A DNA stretch of 5,604 nucleotides, taken from NCBI GenBank assembly GCA_028280205.1, contig JANQME010000435.1:1-5604 (forward strand), given 5' to 3'. The stretch's first letter is position 1. Each line of letters opens with the position of its first letter. Of the stretch, positions 1-5,067 are shown one piece after another. Source of the stretch: Longimicrobiales bacterium. Its GTDB lineage: Bacteria > Gemmatimonadota > Gemmatimonadetes > Longimicrobiales > Gaopeijiaceae. Made by a program: the position numbers and the translations under genes. The notes beneath the pieces were generated by a model, which was given only the letters and a program-made list of their open reading frames with translations, searched no databases and was not told the DNA's origin.

Positions 1-156
1 GCGTGGCTCGACGGCGCCTCGCCGGGGTCATGGCACGTGGGCGTGGGCGGCGGCATATACCTGCAGCCCGTCCAGCAGCCCTACCTGGTCCGGATCGGCG
101 CCGCCACGAGCGACGAGGCGACCAAGGTGTTCGTCTCGCTCGGGCTCCCGTACTGA
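1..156 (+). CDS. C-terminal end of a probable outer-membrane beta-barrel protein (partial, 5' end outside window)
   Basis: Reading from base 1 gives 51 residues and then TGA at 154-156. The peptide alternates polar and hydrophobic residues as transmembrane beta-strands do, with a Gly-rich stretch (HVGVGGGIYL), a strand VRIGAATSDEA and a final strand VFVSLGLPY ending in an aromatic residue. That ending is typical of the recognition strand of outer-membrane barrels. The pattern of a Gly-rich turn followed by a strand with a polar S-D-E-A segment and a last short strand is like BamA/surface-antigen (Omp85) family C-termini, but only 51 residues are visible, so the family call is an inference. 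Its last 76 bases overlap the 3' end of the convergent minus-strand gene. No start or regulatory signal is visible. It could instead be another porin-like barrel. Confidence 0.55.
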   Translation, partial: AWLDGASPGSWHVGVGGGIYLQPVQQPYLVRIGAATSDEATKVFVSLGLPY

Positions 157-1238
157 GGTCCGTCCGGAGGCTCCATCTGCTCGGCCGCCTGCTTCAGCGA
201 GCCGAGGAGGGTCGGCACGAGACGCCCGAGACGCAGCCGTACGAGCGGTGCCAGGAGCGAGCGCGGAAACGGCCTCGGCCGGAGGTGCGCCTCGAAGCAC
301 ACCCGTGACCCCGACCCCTCGGGCTCGACGATGAAGTAGTTCACGTGCTCGTCCACGAACGGGTTGTTCTCCACCCGTTCCCCGTACACGAGCCGATCCG
401 GTCCGAAGTCGTTCGTGACGGTCTCGAAGTCGATCAGACGCCCGTCGATCACGCAGCGGTGTCGGGTCCCGACGCGATTCACCCGCTCGTGCTCGTACTC
501 CAGTCGATCCACGCCGCGGTTCCAGGTGAGTCGACGATCGAGGTCCAGGATGAGGTCGAAGACCTCGGACGGCGGCCGGTCGATGTAGATGTCGTGTGCG
601 ACGGGACGGGTGCTGCGCTCCAGCGGGCGGATGAGCTCGGGCGCCGGGATTCCGGCCCGGAGCGGAGCCAGAGGAATCCAGTGGAACGAAACGGATCCCA
701 GGTCGTCGAGCGGGGTGGAGCCGGAGCGGACCCCCGCCCATGGCGTCGCGGGACGCTCCGAGCCCATCGCTTCCAGAGCCGCGTCAGTGACGAGCAGGTA
801 CTCGGACTCGTCCAACCCGTTCTTGAGGAGCCGGTGGGCGACGATCACGTCGGAACCGTATGGCTTGCGGAAGTCGCGGACCGCGAGGAGCTCCACCGGA
901 CCCGCGTGGACCACGATCTTGAGCGACAGCTCGTGTGCGCTGGAGCACGCGCCGCAGCTGCAGATCCGCCCCACCTCGTACGCCCGCAGGTGGCGATGGA
1001 ACGCCTCGAAGGTCCGACGCGCCTGCGCAGCGATCTCGTCGAAGGAGGGCAGTGGCCCTTCCCGGTAGAAGAAGACGGCATCGCCCTCCAGCTCCGAGAC
1101 CGTCAGGCCGAGCTCGTCGGACTCGATGATGAGGTCGAGCAGCTCGGCGATGATGTGTCGGCCGTGCTCGACCGCCGTCCGGTTCACGAACTTCGTGAAG
1201 CCGCTGATGTCGGGGATGAAAAGCAGCGAGGGGGCCAC
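81..1238 (-). CDS. DUF2652 class III cyclase-like domain fused to an SRPBCC domain
   Basis: The protein has 385 residues if it starts at the GTG at 1238-1236, which has GGGAG 8 nt upstream. The open frame continues to an ATG at 1361, but the extra 41 residues look like non-coding translation. Residues 5-160 match my recollection of DUF2652: LLFIPDISGFTKF at 5-17, EGDAVFFY at 51-58, CSCGAC at 93-98 and KIVVHAGPV at 107-115. This layout parallels class III nucleotide cyclases, and the two Asp residues at the metal-binding positions (D10, D53) are kept, so nucleotide binding or cyclase activity is possible but unproven. Residues about 213-355 look like an SRPBCC (START/polyketide cyclase-like) ligand-binding fold, starting HDIYIDRPPSEVFDLI. 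No signal peptide is seen, so it is probably cytoplasmic. The last 25 or so residues are encoded antisense to the neighbouring barrel gene and look non-conserved. A role in small-molecule sensing is an inference. Confidence 0.85.
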   Translation of the reverse strand: MAPSLLFIPDISGFTKFVNRTAVEHGRHIIAELLDLIIESDELGLTVSELEGDAVFFYREGPLPSFDEIAAQARRTFEAFHRHLRAYEVGRICSCGACSSAHELSLKIVVHAGPVELLAVRDFRKPYGSDVIVAHRLLKNGLDESEYLLVTDAALEAMGSERPATPWAGVRSGSTPLDDLGSVSFHWIPLAPLRAGIPAPELIRPLERSTRPVAHDIYIDRPPSEVFDLILDLDRRLTWNRGVDRLEYEHERVNRVGTRHRCVIDGRLIDFETVTNDFGPDRLVYGERVENNPFVDEHVNYFIVEPEGSGSRVCFEAHLRPRPFPRSLLAPLVRLRLGRLVPTLLGSLKQAAEQMEPPDGPQYGSPSETNTLVASSLVAAPIRTR

Positions 1239-1246
1239 GGATACGA

Positions 1247-1251
1247 CTCCC
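1247..1251 (-). promoter_or_regulatory. Ribosome binding site that sets the GTG start of the DUF2652 gene
   Basis: On the minus strand GGGAG lies 8 nt before GTG 1238-1236. Family-like sequence (LLFIPDISGF) begins four codons later. This supports the GTG over the upstream ATG at 1361. Confidence 0.55.
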
Positions 1252-1273
1252 GGGACCGTGTACCGTCGGGGAG

Positions 1274-1294
1274 GGTCGCCGCGTTGCGGCGGCC
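1274..1294 (-). other. GC-rich hairpin in the leader of the DUF2652 gene
   Basis: CGCCGC (1277-1282) and GCGGCG (1286-1291) form a perfect 6-bp stem around a 3-nt loop. The stem extends to 9 bp with one G-U pair (1274-1276 with 1292-1294). It sits 36-56 bases upstream of the GTG start. It could be a leader structure or only chance pairing in GC-rich DNA. No T-run follows on either strand. Confidence 0.25.
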
Positions 1295-1440
1295 ACGATC
1301 GAGCGAAAGAGAACGCACCGGACGGCGCCGCGGTTCCCCCACGGTGGTGCACGAGCGTCACGGTCCCCGCATGCGCTGGGCCACCTCGGCGTGAGCTTGG
1401 CGACCCCGATGGGCGGTACTACCGTGCGATGGTCGGCTCG

Positions 1441-1457
1441 GGCACGTGCCGGGGCAC
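1441..1457. promoter_or_regulatory. Cluster of three GGCAC/GTGCC half-sites upstream of the cytochrome gene (possible operator)
   Basis: GGCACGTGCC (1441-1450) is a perfect 10-bp palindrome. After GG a third half-site, GGCAC (1453-1457), follows, making a second inverted repeat with the middle half. The cluster ends 29 bases before the ATG at 1487, where an operator or leader element would lie. The rest of the divergent spacer 1239-1486 shows no convincing -35/-10 pair on either strand. GC-rich DNA makes short palindromes by chance, so this is only suggestive. Confidence 0.3.
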
Positions 1458-1486
1458 GACGACCGACGACCCCCGCCCCGAAGTCC

Positions 1487-2509
1487 ATGCGCCCCACGAA
1501 CAACGTCCCCGCCGGAGCTCTGGCCGCCCTCTGCGTCGCCTCCGTCGTCGGGTGCTCGGGCGGGGCCGGCTCGAGCGCGGACGCCGGGTCGGGCGCGGGC
1601 GCAGACGCCGGGTCGGCTGCGGGGGCCGTCGACACGGCCGGACGGTCGATCGCCGACCTGCTCGTGTCCGCCTCCGCCACGCTCACCGACATCGGGGTGC
1701 TGCGGCTCGACCCGTTCGCCGACGACGTCCACCCCGATCCCCGGCAAGCGGAGATGATCCGTCTGGGATTCCGGATCAGCCAGGATCCGCAGACGTACGC
1801 GGCGGACTTCGTGGGCAACGACCTCACCTGCGGAAACTGCCACCTCAACGCCGGGCAGAAGGACCTCGCGCTGCCGCTCGTGGGGGCGGCCGCGACCTTC
1901 CCGCAGTACCGCCGGCGCGACGACCGGCTGGTGAGCCTCGAGGACCGGATCGGGGGCTGCTTCAAGCGGAGCATGAACGGCACGGCTCCGCCGCACGATC
2001 ACGAGGTCACGATGGCGCTCGACGCCTACATCACCTGGCTCGCATCGGGCTTCTCCGTCGGCGAGCGTCCCGCCTGGCTCGGCCGGAACGCGATCGCCGA
2101 GGAGTCGCACATCCCGATCGAGGAGCTCGACCTGGCGCGCGGCAGGGAGCTGTACGAGATGCAGTGCGCGCCGTGCCACGGACTCGACGGACAGGGCATC
2201 GACGTGGTCGTCGGGAAGCCGGGCCCCCTGTGGGGCGACCGCTCGTGGAACGACGGAGCGGGCGCCGCCCGGGTGTGGAAGCTGGCCGGCTACATACGCT
2301 GGGCGATGCCGCTGCACGCCCCCGGCTCGCTCACCGACGAGGAGTCGCAGCAGATCGCGGCGTACGTCAACGCGCACGACCGGCCGGCGTACCCGGACAA
2401 GGCGTCGGACTTTCCCGCCGGCGGTCGGCCGATGGACGCGGTCTACGACACGCTCGTCTTCCCGGTGCACCCGCTCAAGGCGAAGCTCGCCGTGCTGGGG
2501 GGGGGTTAG
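1487..2509 (+). CDS. TsdA-like diheme cytochrome c lipoprotein (thiosulfate dehydrogenase family)
   Basis: The protein has 340 residues from ATG 1487. This start places a lipoprotein signal at the N-terminus (hydrophobic AGALAALCVASVVGC, lipid-bearing Cys23, then Ser). A GTG at 1391 would add 32 residues and bury the signal. A low-complexity Ala/Gly/Ser/Asp linker (about 24-52) leads to two cytochrome c domains: heme 1 at C115-GN-C118-H119 and heme 2 at C227-AP-C230-H231. The segments PQYRRRD, LEDRIGGCFKRSMNG and WNDGAG are TsdA signatures as I recall the family. Cys158, 39 residues after His119, lies where TsdA has its unusual Cys heme-1 ligand. Met274 in WAMP is the likely heme-2 ligand. 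TsdA oxidises thiosulfate to tetrathionate, or runs the reverse, in the periplasm; here it would be anchored to a membrane, probably the outer one. It might act on another sulfur compound or only carry electrons. Only a weak GAAG precedes the start. Confidence 0.85.
   Translation: MRPTNNVPAGALAALCVASVVGCSGGAGSSADAGSGAGADAGSAAGAVDTAGRSIADLLVSASATLTDIGVLRLDPFADDVHPDPRQAEMIRLGFRISQDPQTYAADFVGNDLTCGNCHLNAGQKDLALPLVGAAATFPQYRRRDDRLVSLEDRIGGCFKRSMNGTAPPHDHEVTMALDAYITWLASGFSVGERPAWLGRNAIAEESHIPIEELDLARGRELYEMQCAPCHGLDGQGIDVVVGKPGPLWGDRSWNDGAGAARVWKLAGYIRWAMPLHAPGSLTDEESQQIAAYVNAHDRPAYPDKASDFPAGGRPMDAVYDTLVFPVHPLKAKLAVLGGG
1577..1624 (+). repeat. 24-bp tandem duplication coding the lipoprotein linker
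   Basis: Two adjacent 24-base units (1577-1600 and 1601-1624) match at 20 of 24 positions. They encode ADAGSGAG and ADAGSAAG (residues 31-46), just after the lipidated Cys23. The repeat probably arose by slippage and makes a flexible tether between the membrane anchor and the heme domains. Confidence 0.6.
2497..2505 (+). repeat. Run of nine G at the 3' end of the cytochrome gene
   Basis: Nine consecutive G encode the final Gly residues, directly before the stop TAG at 2507-2509. One extra G would move the stop to 2553 and add about 17 residues. One fewer G would shift into a frame that stays open to 4328. The tract could vary by slippage or be a sequencing error. Confidence 0.7.
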
Positions 2510-2564
2510 GCTCCCTTCGTGGCCTGAGCGTCCCCGGGTGGAGCGTGCCGTGAGAAGTCCTGCG

Positions 2565-3680
2565 CTACGCCAGGAGCGCGTCGAGCCGCTCGATCACCGC
2601 CCCCGCCGCCACCCCCTCCATGCACAGGTGAATCGGCCGCAGGCATGCGTCGTCCTTGAAGCGGTCCTCCAGACAGAGGTCACAGTGCCGAGCGGACGGC
2701 ACCCGCTCGACGTGTCCCACCCGCGGAAGCCAGAGGTCGAGCGGACTCGCCCCGACGCCCTCGGCGTCGTTGCCGAACACGGCGAGGGTCGGACACCCGA
2801 CGGCGGCCGCGACGTGCAGCGGCCCGGAGTCGACGGTCACGCACGCACGGCACCGCTCCAGGGCACCCGCCAGCTCGATCGGCGAGGTCCGGTCCCGCAG
2901 ATCCGTAACCGCGGGGTGGGCCGCGAGCGCCGCCTCGATCGGGTAGCCCACCGTGCCTTCCCGGCCGGGCTTCGGGAGCACGCCGACCAGTCCGACCTCG
3001 AGTCCCCGAGCCCCGCACCACTCCGCCACGTCGAGCCACGATGCGGCCGGCCAGAGCTTGGCGGTCCGGTTCGCGTTCGCGTGGACGAGGACGTCGGGGA
3101 CGTCGAACGGGGGCGGCGCGCTCTCCAACGAGATCGCGAAGAAGTCCGTCTCGACGAACGCCATGCGGGCGAAGAGCTCGCCGATGTAGTTCGAGGTCAG
3201 ATGGCCCTCGTACCGCTCCAGGAAGTCGGGGCTCGTCCAGTCCGGATCGGCGAGGATGCGGTGGTAGGGGTGGTCGCCCAGCGGCAGCGGCCCGGAGAGG
3301 TCGTCCGTCAGCGCCGCGCCCGCCGCGAACGTCGGGCCGAGCCTCGTGACGAGCTCCGTCGTGTAGGGGTTGAAGCCGTCGCAGTTCATCCCGAGCGCGT
3401 ACCCCTGCCCCTCCGTCCGCGCCGCCACGCCGTCCACGGCCCGACTCGCACGCTCCTCGTCCGGCGGGAAGACGTCGGTGCGCCAGTCGATCCACGGGCA
3501 CGCCTCCTCGAACGCACGGTTGACCGGACTCCCGTAGAAGTCGATCACCGCGTCGGGGAAGCGCTCCCGCAGTCCCCGGAGGAGCGGCGTCGTGACGATG
3601 AAGTTGCCGAGCTTGTCCGAGCCGACCACGGCGATCCGTGGCCGCGGGCCGAGATCCTGGCCCTCGTAGCGTCGCGTCAT
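2565..3680 (-). CDS. Glycosyltransferase family 9 (heptosyltransferase-like)
   Basis: The protein has 371 residues from ATG 3680-3678. The open frame runs on upstream to 4157, but that part is antisense to the phosphatase-like gene and lacks family features. The N-terminal Rossmann domain starts with RIAVVGSDKLGNFIVTTPLL (about 15-34), matching the GT9 motif in which LGD is usual; here it is LGN (Asn26). The C-terminal domain has TVDSGPLHVAAAVGCPTLAVFG (about 282-303), the GT9 nucleotide-sugar binding motif DSGPxHxAAA. A cluster of four Cys (333, 336, 346, 353) near the end is also seen in heptosyltransferase-like proteins. Such enzymes transfer heptose or a related sugar to lipopolysaccharide core or another surface glycan at the inner face of the inner membrane. 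No other polysaccharide genes are visible, so the acceptor is unknown. No Shine-Dalgarno precedes the ATG; TATCTT lies 7 nt upstream, which could mean a leaderless transcript. Confidence 0.88.
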   Translation of the reverse strand: MTRRYEGQDLGPRPRIAVVGSDKLGNFIVTTPLLRGLRERFPDAVIDFYGSPVNRAFEEACPWIDWRTDVFPPDEERASRAVDGVAARTEGQGYALGMNCDGFNPYTTELVTRLGPTFAAGAALTDDLSGPLPLGDHPYHRILADPDWTSPDFLERYEGHLTSNYIGELFARMAFVETDFFAISLESAPPPFDVPDVLVHANANRTAKLWPAASWLDVAEWCGARGLEVGLVGVLPKPGREGTVGYPIEAALAAHPAVTDLRDRTSPIELAGALERCRACVTVDSGPLHVAAAVGCPTLAVFGNDAEGVGASPLDLWLPRVGHVERVPSARHCDLCLEDRFKDDACLRPIHLCMEGVAAGAVIERLDALLA

Positions 3681-3687
3681 GCGGGGC

Positions 3688-3693
3688 AAGATA
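3688..3693 (-). promoter_or_regulatory. Possible -10 element for a leaderless transcript of the GT9 gene
   Basis: On the minus strand TATCTT (form TANNNT) ends 7 nt before the ATG. This is the distance expected when transcription starts at or next to the start codon. No ribosome binding site and no clear -35 hexamer are seen. This rests on a single short match. Confidence 0.25.
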
Positions 3694-3779
3694 GACAGGA
3701 TCGCGGAACCCGGCGGACGCGGGGGCCTACCCACGAGGGCAGGTCCGATCCGTATCCCGCCACCCCACGAAGGTCCACG

Positions 3780-4328
3780 ATGCTCCGCTCCGCCTTCCTC
3801 CGTCCGTTCGCCGCCGCATGGGCGATCGGCGCCGTCCTCGCGCCCGTGACCCTCTCCGCGCAGCAGCCCGCACCGCTCGAGTCGATTCGCAACTGGCAGA
3901 CCGTCGACGAGCGGCTCGCCTCGTCGGGGCAGATCTCCTACGACCAGATCCCGCTCCTGGCCGAGCAGGGGTACGACGTGGTCGTCAACCTCGCCATCGC
4001 CGACGAGGAGCGGAACGGACGGGAGGGCTTCCACGTGGCCCGAGCCGGACTGGCCTACGTCCACATCCCCGTCGACTGGGAGCGCCCGACGATGGAGGAC
4101 GTCGAGCTCTTCTTCGACGTCATGCAGGCGAACCGGGAGCGGAAGGTCTACGTGCACTGCTTCGCGAACATGCGTGCGTCGGCGTTCGTCTACATGTACC
4201 GGACGCTCGTCGACGGTGTCCCCGAGGACGAGGCGCGCGCCACGATGAACGAGGTCTGGGACCCGGACGAGCTCGAGCAGTGGGCCGACCTCATCCGGCG
4301 GGCTCAGGGGGCGTACGCCGGGCGGTAG
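3780..4328 (+). CDS. Exported protein-tyrosine-phosphatase-like protein with a CX4R loop
   Basis: The protein has 182 residues. ATG 3780 has GAAGG (3769-3773) 6 nt upstream. Residues 1-27 form a Sec signal peptide with a likely cut after LSA (27), so the mature protein is periplasmic. The remainder fits the cysteine-based phosphatase superfamily near the DUF442/PF04273-like group: SSGQISYDQIPLLAEQGYDVVVNL (48-71), YVHIPVDW (93-100) with Asp99 as a possible general acid, and the P-loop VHCFANMRAS (125-134) with nucleophile Cys127 and Arg132. The loop is one residue shorter than the classical HCX5R, as in DUF442 proteins (YCxSGTRS type). Substrate is unknown: protein phosphotyrosine, a small phosphate ester or a persulfide-related compound are all possible. 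It is transcribed away from the GT9 gene. The 99-bp spacer shows no strong plus-strand promoter. Confidence 0.8.
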   Translation: MLRSAFLRPFAAAWAIGAVLAPVTLSAQQPAPLESIRNWQTVDERLASSGQISYDQIPLLAEQGYDVVVNLAIADEERNGREGFHVARAGLAYVHIPVDWERPTMEDVELFFDVMQANRERKVYVHCFANMRASAFVYMYRTLVDGVPEDEARATMNEVWDPDELEQWADLIRRAQGAYAGR

Positions 4329-4341
4329 CGTCGCCGCCGGC
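4317..4341 (+). terminator. Hairpin over the stop codon of the phosphatase-like gene (weak terminator candidate)
   Basis: GCCGG (4317-4321) pairs with CCGGC (4337-4341), and after a one-base bulge CGG (4323-4325) pairs with CCG (4334-4336). The stem has 8 bp and the loop is 8 nt. It spans the stop codon and no T-run follows, so it would not be a classical Rho-independent terminator. Confidence 0.22.
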
Positions 4342-4374
4342 TCGGGATGTAGCTCGGGCAGACCCTCGAATCGC

Positions 4375-4389
4375 CGGCGCGCTGCGCCG
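4375..4389 (+). terminator. Compact GC hairpin between the phosphatase-like gene and the FAS1 promoter region
   Basis: CGGCGC (4375-4380) and GCGCCG (4384-4389) form a perfect 6-bp stem with a GCT loop, 47 bases after the stop codon and just before the AT-richer promoter region. Its position suits termination of the upstream transcript. It lacks a T-run, so the call is weak. Confidence 0.3.
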
Positions 4390-4420
4390 TCGGGAATTGC
4401 ACCACAATCTTCGGCTCCCT

Positions 4421-4444
4421 AATTCCGACATACATGTCGGAATT
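4421..4444. promoter_or_regulatory. Perfect 11-2-11 inverted repeat, probable operator of the Rrf2 regulator
   Basis: AATTCCGACAT (4421-4431) is the exact reverse complement of ATGTCGGAATT (4434-4444), with AC between. A perfect 22-base match is very unlikely by chance, and it lies in a locally AT-richer stretch 46 bases upstream of the FAS1 start codon. The size and symmetry fit a dimeric winged-helix regulator, and an Rrf2 gene is the second gene of the operon. The sequence differs from the E. coli NsrR half-site (AAGATGCATTT). A possible promoter, TTGCAC (4397-4402) with TAATTC 17 bp later (4420-4425), would be overlapped by the palindrome, which would suit repression, but the -10 match is poor. 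That this site binds the local Rrf2 protein is an inference. Confidence 0.75.
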
Positions 4445-4478
4445 GTTCGGCGATCCTTCGTCAGAACTCGCTCGAACC

Positions 4479-4484
4479 AGGAGG
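4479..4484 (+). promoter_or_regulatory. Strong Shine-Dalgarno that sets the FAS1 start
   Basis: AGGAGG lies 6 nt before ATG 4491. It directly abuts another in-frame ATG at 4485, which leaves no spacer and so is unlikely to be used. An ATG at 4434 lies inside the operator and has no ribosome binding site. Confidence 0.8.
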
Positions 4485-4490
4485 ATGACC

Positions 4491-5057
4491 ATGGACACAC
4501 GGCTTCGAATCCGCCGGATCGGCCCCGCTCTCGCCCTGTGCCTCCTCGGCGGGTGTACGGCCGGCGACTCGGCGGAAGCCACCGCCGAGTCGTTCGATGC
4601 GCAATCGAATCGGGGCCAGGCCTTCGTCGTGGACGAGAACTCCGACCCGAACATCCTGAACATCGCGATGGGCTCCGCCGATCACACGACGTTGGTCGCG
4701 GCCGTCCAAGCCGCCGAGCTAGAGAACGTCCTCGTCAACGCGGGACCGCTCACGGTCTTCGCCCCTACGAACGAGGCGTTCGAGGCGCTGCCGGAGGGTG
4801 CGCTCGACAACCTGCTCCGGCCCGAGAACAAGCAGACCCTCTACAACGTCGTGACGTCCCACGCGAGCCCAGGGAAGTTCACGATGGAGCTGCTCGAAGA
4901 CGGGATGCAGCTCTACCAGGCGACCGGGCACTACATCGACGTCGAGGTCCGGGACGGCGCCACGTTCGTCAACGGCGCCCGGATCCTGGCTTCCGTTGCG
5001 GCCACCAACGGCGTCGTGCACGTCGTCGACCAGGTCTTCCTGATCGCCCTCGACTGA
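4491..5057 (+). CDS. FAS1 (fasciclin) domain lipoprotein
   Basis: The protein has 188 residues from ATG 4491. It starts with a basic n-region and a lipoprotein signal ending LCLLGGC (lipid Cys22, then Thr, which suggests the outer membrane). A polar Ala/Glu/Ser linker (23-50) precedes one FAS1 domain (about 54-187): NILNIAMGSADHTTLVAAVQAA, the H1 motif LTVFAPTNEAFEAL (87-100), and the H2-like end NGVVHVVDQVFLI near the C-terminus. The usual Tyr-His between H1 and H2 reads Ser-His here. FAS1 domains are extracytoplasmic and often mediate adhesion or protein contacts; no enzymatic role can be claimed. This is the first gene of an operon with the Rrf2 regulator 10 bp downstream, behind a perfect palindrome, so its expression probably answers that regulator's signal. 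Similar FAS1 lipoproteins may sit beside respiratory gene clusters in other phyla, but I recall this only loosely. Confidence 0.9.
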   Translation: MDTRLRIRRIGPALALCLLGGCTAGDSAEATAESFDAQSNRGQAFVVDENSDPNILNIAMGSADHTTLVAAVQAAELENVLVNAGPLTVFAPTNEAFEALPEGALDNLLRPENKQTLYNVVTSHASPGKFTMELLEDGMQLYQATGHYIDVEVRDGATFVNGARILASVAATNGVVHVVDQVFLIALD

Positions 5058-5067
5058 GAGACCGTCC

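Noticed and set aside
3..308. 101-codon plus-strand frame at the window start
   Set aside because: Its product is Arg-rich low-complexity sequence. The frame starting at base 1 gives barrel-like strands and an aromatic C-terminus.
1239..1361. N-terminal extension of the DUF2652 gene to ATG 1361
   Set aside because: The 41 extra residues have no family similarity, and the GTG at 1238 has a good ribosome binding site.
345..1394. 349-codon plus-strand open frame
   Set aside because: It is antisense to the DUF2652 gene, which carries recognisable domains; this frame shows none.
1391..1486. Upstream GTG start for the cytochrome
   Set aside because: It would put 32 Arg/Pro-rich residues before a clear lipoprotein signal and would include the palindrome cluster.
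1358..2470. 370-codon minus-strand open frame
   Set aside because: It is antisense to the diheme cytochrome and has no recognisable domain.
1126..2553. 475-codon plus-strand open frame
   Set aside because: It is a shifted frame over the cytochrome gene. The heme motifs and lipobox are all in the 1487-2509 frame.
2510..2564. Bidirectional terminator between the convergent cytochrome and GT9 genes
   Set aside because: No stem longer than four base pairs and no T-run was found in this 55-bp gap.
2538..4328. 596-codon plus-strand open frame
   Set aside because: Bases 2565-3680 are antisense to a well-supported GT9 gene, and the translation there is Arg/Pro-rich with no family features. Only the last 182 codons, from ATG 3780, are a real gene.
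4434..4490. Upstream ATG starts (4434, 4485) for the FAS1 gene
   Set aside because: 4434 lies in the right arm of the palindrome with no ribosome binding site. 4485 directly abuts AGGAGG, while 4491 has a normal 6-nt spacer.
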